A stretch of 64,000 nt of DNA from Burkholderiales bacterium. Its GTDB lineage: Bacteria; Pseudomonadota; Gammaproteobacteria; Burkholderiales; SG8-41. The notes under the pieces were generated by a model, which was given only the letters and a program-made list of their open reading frames with translations, ran no database searches and was not told where the DNA came from. This document shows, in pieces, positions 58,998 through 64,000 of this stretch (position 1 is its first letter; each line of letters opens with the position of its first letter). Both the position numbers and the translations under genes were made by a program. Location: the NCBI GenBank assembly GCA_036262035.1, contig DATAJS010000003.1, forward strand, positions 62,001-126,000, read 5' to 3'.

Positions 58998-60506
58998 TCA
59001 GCCGCCGCCTTCCACGTAGGCCTTCTCCTTCTTCTGGCGCACCGCCGGCAGGACCATGGTGATGAAGATGAGCGCGGTGGCGATCATGAACGCGAGGCTG
59101 ATGGGGCGCGTGAAGAACACGCTGGGATCGCCGCGCGAGATGAGGAGCGCGCGCCGCAGGTTCTCCTCCATCAGCGGCCCGAGCACGAAGCCGAGGATGA
59201 GCGGGGCGGGCTCGCACTCGAGCTTCACCAGGATGTAGCCCAGGATCCCGAACAGCGCGCAGAGGTAGACGTCCATCGAGCTGTTGTTGATGCTGTAGTT
59301 GCCGACCGCGCAGAACATGATGATCGACGGGAACAGCCAGCGATACGGCACCTTGAGCAGCTTCACCCACAGGCCCACCAGCGGCAGGTTGAGGATGACG
59401 AGCATCGCGTTGCCGATCCACATGCTCGCGACGAGGCCCCAGAACAGGTCGGGCTTGGACGTCATCACCTGAGGTCCCGGCGCGATGCCCTGGATCGTCA
59501 GCGCGCCCAGCATGAGCGCCATGGTGGCGCTGCCGGGAATGCCGAGCGTGAGGGTCGGAATGAACGAGGTCTGGGCCGCGGCGTTGTTGGCCGCCTCCGG
59601 CGAGGCGACGCCTTCGATCGCGCCTCTGCCGAAGCGCGACGGATCTTTCGCGATCTTCTTCTCGAGCATGTAGCTCGAGAACGCCGAGATCGACGGTCCG
59701 GTCCCGGGCAGCGTGCCGAAGAACGAGCCGATGGCGGTGCCGCGGACGATGGGCCATCCCGAGGCCTTCAGGTCGGGGATCGTCGGGTAGAGGTTCTTGA
59801 TGTCCTTGGTGAACACCTCGGCCTTCTCGGTCGTCTCCAGGTTGCGCACGATCTCGGAGATCGCGAACAGGCCGACCGCGATGACGGTGAAGCCGATGCC
59901 GTCGGTGAGCTCGGGCAGCCCGAACGAATAACGCGCCATCCCCGAGTTGACGTCGGTGCCGATCACGCCGAGCAGCAGCCCGAGGAACACCATCGCGAGC
60001 GACTTGATCATGTCGCCGTGCGCGAGACACGCCGCGGCGACGAGCGCCATCAGCATCAGCGCGAAATACTCCGGCGCGCCGAACTTCAGCGCGATCTCGG
60101 CGAGCGGCGGACCGAACAGCGCGATCAGCAGGGTGCCGATACAGCCCGCGATGAACGAGCCGACCGCGGAGATCGCGAGCGCCGGCCCGGCCCGACCCTG
60201 CCGCGCCATCTGGTAGCCGTCCAGACACGTGACGACCGACGCGGTCTCTCCGGGCAGGTTGACGAGGATCGACGTCGTCGACCCGCCGTATTGCGCGCCG
60301 TAGTAGATGCCGGCGAGCATGATGAGCGCGGGCACCGGCGGCAGGTTGAAGGTGATCGGGAGCAGCATCGCGATGGTGACGAGCGGCCCGATGCCGGGCA
60401 GCACGCCGATCGCGGTGCCGACGAAGCACCCGATGAAGCAGTAGATCAGGTTCTGGATCGAGAGCGCTACCGAGAAGCCGAGGATCAGGTTGTCGAAGAG
60501 CTCCAT
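58998..60506 (-). CDS. tctA: Tripartite tricarboxylate transporter large permease TctA
   Basis: A 502-residue inner-membrane protein with about twelve hydrophobic helices. GVLPGIGPLVTIAMLLPITFNLPP, AGIYYGAQYGGSTTSILVNLPGETASVVTCLDGYQMA, FFGTLPGTGPSISAFSSYMLEKK and GIPGSATMALMLGALTIQGIAPGP are hallmark TctA segments (PF01970). It drives uptake of the acid supplied by a Bug/TctC receptor. It lies 1 bp after tctB. No receptor gene is adjacent, although sixteen others lie within 60 kb. Confidence 0.95.
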   Translation of the reverse strand: MELFDNLILGFSVALSIQNLIYCFIGCFVGTAIGVLPGIGPLVTIAMLLPITFNLPPVPALIMLAGIYYGAQYGGSTTSILVNLPGETASVVTCLDGYQMARQGRAGPALAISAVGSFIAGCIGTLLIALFGPPLAEIALKFGAPEYFALMLMALVAAACLAHGDMIKSLAMVFLGLLLGVIGTDVNSGMARYSFGLPELTDGIGFTVIAVGLFAISEIVRNLETTEKAEVFTKDIKNLYPTIPDLKASGWPIVRGTAIGSFFGTLPGTGPSISAFSSYMLEKKIAKDPSRFGRGAIEGVASPEAANNAAAQTSFIPTLTLGIPGSATMALMLGALTIQGIAPGPQVMTSKPDLFWGLVASMWIGNAMLVILNLPLVGLWVKLLKVPYRWLFPSIIMFCAVGNYSINNSSMDVYLCALFGILGYILVKLECEPAPLILGFVLGPLMEENLRRALLISRGDPSVFFTRPISLAFMIATALIFITMVLPAVRQKKEKAYVEGGG

Positions 60507-60507
60507 G

Positions 60508-60960
60508 TCAGAACCCCTGAACCAGCGGATAGGGCATGCCGAGCAGGTGCACGAACACGACCACCGAGAAGATCGTCATGATCACGGTGAGCACCAGCAC
60601 CTCCACGAAGCGGAACTCGTGGCCGCCCAGCGTGGCGAGCAGGAACATCGCGACTAGCGCCGGCACGAGCCCGTAGCGCTCCATCGTGAATCCGAAGACG
60701 ATCAGCGAAACGCAGATGAACGCGAGCGCTTTCCAGCCCCAGCGGCCCTCGACCCGCTCCCCGGTGCGCAAGCCCCGCACCAGCACGAAGGCGCCGAACG
60801 CCATCAGGATGCAGGCCAGGACGCGCGGAAAATAGCCCGGCCCCATGCGCAGCGCCGAGCCGAACGGGTAATCGAGCGCGACGACGAACCCGATGCCGCC
60901 GATGCCGAGCATCAGCAGGCCGGCGAGCGCGTCCTTGTTGTAGGCGAGAGCGGTCTTCAT
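60508..60960 (-). CDS. tctB: Tripartite tricarboxylate transporter small permease TctB
   Basis: A 150-residue protein with four predicted helices. KDALAGLLMLGIGGIGFVVALDYPFGSALRMGPGYFPRVLACILMAFGAFVLVRGL is the usual N-terminal half with the conserved GPGYFP, and LVMFLLATLGGHEFRF-like and FSVVVFVHLLGMPYPL end the protein. It partners TctA. ATG 60960 overlaps the stop of a 13-codon upstream reading frame (ATGA), which may set its translation. Confidence 0.92.
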   Translation of the reverse strand: MKTALAYNKDALAGLLMLGIGGIGFVVALDYPFGSALRMGPGYFPRVLACILMAFGAFVLVRGLRTGERVEGRWGWKALAFICVSLIVFGFTMERYGLVPALVAMFLLATLGGHEFRFVEVLVLTVIMTIFSVVVFVHLLGMPYPLVQGF

Positions 60961-60998
60961 GTGCGTGACGCGCTCCGGGTGCAGCAGGTGATTTTCAT
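60957..60998 (-). CDS. Possible 13-residue leader peptide coupled to tctB
   Basis: ATG 60998 sits behind AAAGGAGAG, a better ribosome site than that of tctB itself. The frame encodes MKITCCTRSASRT and stops with TGA overlapping the tctB ATG. Translational coupling is plausible; a regulatory peptide role is speculative. Confidence 0.4.
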   Translation of the reverse strand: MKITCCTRSASRT

Positions 60999-61052
60999 GG
61001 GTTCTCTCCTTTGGGTCGACAGGGTTGTAGTGCGGCAGCGCTGGCCGCGGCG

Positions 61053-61463
61053 TCAGCAATCGGCGGCCGCGCACGCGGCTTGCGCGTGGCGCAGCATGTC
61101 GAGCAGGCGCTCCTCGGCGAAGGGCTTCGCGAGGAAGCCGATCGCGCCGTTCCTCAACGCTTGCGCGGCGGCGGCCTCGTCGCCGTGCGCCGAGATGAGG
61201 ACGATCGGCAGCGTTGTCCCGCGGGACGCGAGCGCCTCCTGCAGCGCGAGCCCCGACATGCCGGGCAGGCACAGGTCGAGCACCAGGCAGACCGCGGCAT
61301 CGGCATCGCCGCTCTTCAGAAACCGCTCGGCGTCGGGAAAAGTCGACACGGCATAGCCGGCCGACTCGAGCAGCCATCGCAGCGAATCGCGGCATGCAGC
61401 GTCGTCGTCCACGACGTAGACGAGAGGCATCGGGTGTTTCGGAAGATCCTGGTTATGTGTCAT
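61053..61463 (-). CDS. Receiver-only response regulator (FixJ-like)
   Basis: A 136-residue protein. LVYVVDDDAACRDSLRWLLESAGYAVSTF carries the acidic pocket, CLVLDLCLPGMSG the phosphoacceptor Asp63, IVLISAHGDEAAAAQAL the switch Ser, and GFLAKPFAEERLLDML the Lys. This is a FixJ-like receiver but there is no DNA-binding domain; the product ends soon after. It could relay phosphate or act by protein contact. ATG 61463 has no clear ribosome site, and ATG 61430 is an alternative. Located upstream of tctB on the same strand. Confidence 0.8.
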   Translation of the reverse strand: MTHNQDLPKHPMPLVYVVDDDAACRDSLRWLLESAGYAVSTFPDAERFLKSGDADAAVCLVLDLCLPGMSGLALQEALASRGTTLPIVLISAHGDEAAAAQALRNGAIGFLAKPFAEERLLDMLRHAQAACAAADC

Positions 61464-61901
61464 CACGTCGGGCGGACACTCATCGCCGGAACGGCAGGTT
61501 AGCGAAGGCCACGGCGACGGACATGAGCCGCGCGTACCGCGTGCGCCCCGCGCACGCGTGAACATCCTCATGCGCCGGCCATGACTTCTCTCCCATGCGT
61601 CGCAGGCGCCGCTGCGATAGAAAAAGCACGGGTCGAGGAGAAAAAGGCTCGAACGGCGAGCCGGCGTGTCCGCCCGGAGCAGCGGCCGCGACACGCCCGC
61701 AAGATCTTTCGAAAGATGCTTCAGATGACCGAGATGCTGCCTGGCAGCGTTCCCGGTATGCTGTCCAGAATGCTGCCGTGCGATGTGCTGATCGTGCCCG
61801 CGGCCAGGCGTTCCGAGACCGCCGGCGAGCGCGCGGCAGCGGACCGGGTTGAGAGGCATGCATCGCGATTCGGGCCACGCTGCGGTAGCCGCGGATAAAT
61901 A
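61464..61901. other. Intergenic region between divergent receiver and TerD-like genes
   Basis: About 440 bp. A perfect 14-bp palindrome ATCTTTCGAAAGAT lies at 61704-61717, a candidate operator. A plus-strand frame of 105 codons (61581-61898) contains one protein-like stretch (MLQMTEMLPGSVPGMLSRML, then CDVLIVPAA) but has no ribosome site or known motif, so I do not call it. Confidence 0.5.
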
Positions 61902-62405
61902 ATGAACCTTCGGGCGGAACGCGTTTCGATCGACGTCGCGGGTACTCTGGTGCTGGGCGTTCATTGGACGCCGACTTTTCATCGCCAGGGGCGCAGCGCC
62001 GAGGTCGCGGCGGATCTCGACGCGGTCTGCGAGTTGCGCGACCGTCAGGGTCGGCTCCTCGAATTGGTCGGACCGCTGCGGTTACACAACGCGAACAGCA
62101 GCGTCCTGCACACCGGCGACTCGCGCATCGGCGCCGGATCCTGGGACGACGAAAGACTCTTCGTATTCGTCGACGCGTTACCGGAGAACGTCGCGTCGGT
62201 GGTCCTCAGCGTCGAGAGCAGCAACGGGCACGCTTTCGGCGACATCACGGATGCCTGTTGTCACGTCACCGACTGTGCGCTGGAGGAAAAGCTGCTGAGC
62301 GTGCGGCTCGCTCAATTGGGCGCCACGACCGGACACGTGATCGCCACGCTGGAGCGCCATCCGCGCGGATGGACGCTGACCTCGCCATTCATGGAGAGGG
62401 GATAA
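61902..62405 (+). CDS. TerD-family (tellurium-resistance/stress) protein
   Basis: A 167-residue cytoplasmic protein. VHWTPTFHRQGRSAEVAADLDAVCELRDRQGRL, VLHTGDSRIGAGSWDDERLFVFVDALPENVASVVLSVE and the following VTDCALEEKLLSVRLAQLG match the TerD fold (PF02342), whose paired acidic loops bind Ca2+. The DLDAVC and GxWDDE loops are kept in part; the usual GEGDGDDE is GAGSWDDE. It is alone rather than in a ter operon. A terminator follows at once. Confidence 0.82.
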   Translation: MNLRAERVSIDVAGTLVLGVHWTPTFHRQGRSAEVAADLDAVCELRDRQGRLLELVGPLRLHNANSSVLHTGDSRIGAGSWDDERLFVFVDALPENVASVVLSVESSNGHAFGDITDACCHVTDCALEEKLLSVRLAQLGATTGHVIATLERHPRGWTLTSPFMERG

Positions 62406-62419
62406 CCTTCCGGAAATAA

Positions 62420-62443
62420 AAACGCCCGGCGGGCCGGGCGTTT
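62420..62443. terminator. Rho-independent terminator, likely bidirectional
   Basis: AAACGCCCGGC, GG, GCCGGGCGTTT: an 11-bp stem with AAATAAAA upstream and TTT downstream. It ends the TerD-like gene and can serve the convergent hydrolase gene. Confidence 0.88.
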
Positions 62444-62512
62444 CAATTGGGCGGTGCGCTCGGGCGCACTCGTGATGGTTCTTGTTCTTGCTCCTCCTCC
62501 CTGCTGAATCGG

Positions 62513-63313
62513 TTACCTGCCTTTGGCCTCGTCGAGGCAGAAGGCGGAGATGACTTTCGCGAATTGCTCGGGCTCGTCGTACATCGGGAAGTGGCCCGAG
62601 CTTTCGAAGTAGCGGATCGGCAGGTTGGGCGCCGATTGCTTGAAGCGGTCCTGGGCGCCGATCGTCGGTCCGCGGCGGCCGTAGAGGATGACCGCGGGGC
62701 GCGTGATCGTCGAGGCGGCGGTGCGCACGTCGAACTCGCGGATCGCCCACATGACGCCGACCATCGTCTTCGCGCCGGCTTTCCTGCGGTCGATGTTCCA
62801 GCGCTGGAGCAGGGCGGCATCGACTTTCGCGACGCGCTCCTTCACCTGGCCTTCGTTCTGCACCGGCAGGCCGAAGTTGCCTTCGGTGTGGCCCCAGTTC
62901 GCGGCCCATTCCCGGGGTGTGCGCGCCGGGGTCTCGATCAGCATCGCCGAGGTCGTGCGGTCGCCGTAGCGGCTGGCGAACGCCGCGGTGATCGAGCCGC
63001 CGACCGACGAGCCGCCGACGTGCGCCTGCGAAAGATCGAGCGCGTCCATGAACTCGGCGAGCGCGGCGGCATAGTCCTCGATGCTGTAATGGCGCGACAG
63101 AGGGTCGGAGTCGCCGTGGCCCGGCATGGTCCACGAGATCATCCGGAACTGCTTCGCGAGCAGCGGGGCGACGACATCGTGCTGGTACGCCGAGCCGCCG
63201 TTGGTGTGCATGAGGATGAGCGGCTCGCCGGTCCCGAGCTCGCGGTAGTGGATGCGGCCGTGGGATCTGGTCCTGGCGAAGCCGTCTTCGATGCTCGTGC
63301 TGGCGGATTCCAT
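62513..63313 (-). CDS. Alpha/beta hydrolase (MhpC/HsaD-like)
   Basis: A 266-residue protein. IHYRELGTGEPLILMHTNGG, with the oxyanion region HTNGGS, starts the fold. WTMPGHGDSDPLSRHY is the classic second motif, VGGSSVGGSITAAFASRYG has the nucleophile Ser in G-x-S-x-G, and RYFESSGHFPMYDEPEQFA supplies the catalytic His. It fits the meta-cleavage-product hydrolase/esterase group (PF00561). Cytoplasmic; substrate unknown. It lies downstream of a Bug receptor, about 130 bp apart, with a hairpin between. Confidence 0.88.
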   Translation of the reverse strand: MESASTSIEDGFARTRSHGRIHYRELGTGEPLILMHTNGGSAYQHDVVAPLLAKQFRMISWTMPGHGDSDPLSRHYSIEDYAAALAEFMDALDLSQAHVGGSSVGGSITAAFASRYGDRTTSAMLIETPARTPREWAANWGHTEGNFGLPVQNEGQVKERVAKVDAALLQRWNIDRRKAGAKTMVGVMWAIREFDVRTAASTITRPAVILYGRRGPTIGAQDRFKQSAPNLPIRYFESSGHFPMYDEPEQFAKVISAFCLDEAKGR

Positions 63314-63409
63314 GGTCTTCTCACCTCTGGACGAATAGCGGCGATTCTATGGAGAAGGGGCCCGGCGATATAGCGGCGTACGGGCGCAGGTGTATTTCCG
63401 TTCGGTCAA

Positions 63410-63430
63410 CAATCGCCCTGCGGGCGATTG
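63410..63430. terminator. Hairpin between receptor and hydrolase genes
   Basis: CAATCGCCC, TGC, GGGCGATTG: a 9-bp perfect stem 15 bp after the receptor's stop codon. There is no clear T-run, so attenuation or partial termination is possible. Confidence 0.5.
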
Positions 63431-63444
63431 CTGACAAAGCGCAT

Positions 63445-64000
63445 CTACTCGGGTTTTATCCCCGCCGCTTTCGCCACCTTCGCCCACTTCTCGGTCTCGC
63501 TGCGGATATACCGCGCGAACTCCTCCGGCGAGTTGCCGCCGGCGTCGCCGCCGTCGGCGGCGAAGCGCTCTTTCACGTCGGGCGAGCGGAGGATCGTCAC
63601 GAGCTCTTTGTGCAGCCGCGCGACGATCTCCTTCGGCGTATGGGCGGGCGCGAGCACGCCGTACCACTGCACCGCTTCGTAGCCCGGAACGCCGGCCTCC
63701 GAGATCGTCGGCACGTCGGGCGCGATCGCGCTGCGCTGCGTGCCCGAGACGCCGAGCGCGCGCAGCCGTCCGCTGCGCACGTGCGGCAGCCCGGTGAGCA
63801 TCGTCGCCATGCTCAGCGGCACCTGCCCGGCGACGAGATCGACGATCGCCGGCGCCGAGCCTTTGTACGGGATGTGCACGATGTCGAGCTTCGCCATGGA
63901 GAGGAAGAGCTCCATGCACAGGTGAGGGTTGGTGCCGGTCCCCGCCGACGCGTAGTTGATCTGCCCCGGCCGCGCCTGTGCGAACCAGATCAGCTCTTTC
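63445..64000 (-). CDS. Bug/TctC-type receptor, C-terminal part (cut by window end)
   Basis: About 185 residues are visible; the N-terminus lies beyond 64000. The fragment begins in KELIWFAQARPGQINYASAGTGTNPHLCMELF, a standard mid-domain segment, then DIVHIPYKGSAPAIVDLVAGQ, GRLRALGVSGTQRSAIAPDVPTISEAGVPGYEAVQWYGVLAPAHTPKEIV and EKWAKVAKAAGIKPE at the C-terminus. The family is certain; start and signal peptide cannot be seen. Confidence 0.93.
   Translation of the reverse strand, partial: KELIWFAQARPGQINYASAGTGTNPHLCMELFLSMAKLDIVHIPYKGSAPAIVDLVAGQVPLSMATMLTGLPHVRSGRLRALGVSGTQRSAIAPDVPTISEAGVPGYEAVQWYGVLAPAHTPKEIVARLHKELVTILRSPDVKERFAADGGDAGGNSPEEFARYIRSETEKWAKVAKAAGIKPE

Noticed and set aside
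61581-61898. Possible 105-residue gene in the receiver/TerD intergenic region
   Set aside because: Only one stretch looks protein-like; there is no ribosome site, no signal and no recognised motif. Kept as an intergenic note.

Overview
This is a high-GC window (roughly two thirds G+C by eye) of a beta-proteobacterium, most likely an uncultured Burkholderiales. The main reason is the number of periplasmic receptors of the Bug/TctC family: sixteen are visible, two of them cut by the window ends and one fused to a hydrolase. Only one membrane pair (TctA/TctB, 58998-60960) is present. The other catabolic genes (amidohydrolases, CoA-ester lyases, CoA-transferase, MmgE/PrpD protein, cupin dioxygenase, flavin enzymes, dienelactone hydrolase, amidase) fit an organism that scavenges many organic acids and aromatics. 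No rRNA, tRNA, CRISPR array, IS element or phage gene was recognised.

Layout. 1-8.4 kb: lactonase, flavin oxidoreductases, methyltransferase, amidohydrolase, a receptor and a cupin enzyme. 8.5-11.4 kb: an island of four secreted Ser/Asn/Thr-rich proteins. Three are internally repetitive paralogues, each preceded by the same 16-bp motif exactly 39 nt before its start codon. 11.5-17.2 kb: receptor, formylglycine-generating-enzyme-like protein, and a tightly overlapping operon of one receptor and three citrate-lyase-beta-like enzymes. 17.3-27.2 kb: an amidohydrolase, a hydrolase, a stress protein and receptors in divergent pairs, including a receptor joined through 20 glycines to a DUF900 hydrolase in a gene of lower GC. 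27.3-39.7 kb: FMN reductase, AI-2E-type membrane protein, Lys/Ala-rich exported protein, DUF1800/DUF1501 pair, amidase, a decayed gene, MmgE/PrpD and more receptors.

39.9-48.9 kb is the most interesting part. Two genes are interrupted by an in-frame TGA inside a U-G-S-C motif, and each TGA is followed at once by a SECIS-like hairpin. I read both as selenoproteins of the UGSC type: one stand-alone (41136-41681) followed by a partner gene, the other (44994-46745) with the same partner domain fused on and overlapping a thioredoxin-reductase-like gene. A third partner paralogue lies at 47884-48921. The arrangement suggests a selenium-dependent reductase or redox system of unknown substrate.

49-64 kb: alpha-glucan phosphorylase, thioesterase, carboxymuconolactone decarboxylase-like protein, receptor, CoA-transferase, Spy-like periplasmic protein, LysR regulator, a two-component system next to tctAB, a receiver-only regulator, a TerD-like protein, an alpha/beta hydrolase and a receptor running off the end.

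Intergenic DNA holds several dispersed repeat families: GTAGGGTGCG palindromes, CATTGCGAGGAGCG elements, GGATTCCCGCCTGCGCGGGAATGAC palindromes described here by their half-sites, CGCAAAGGA and CACGGAGG arrays, and two unusual arrays of 15-bp units at the ends of convergent genes. Product names come from reading the translations; no database search was run.
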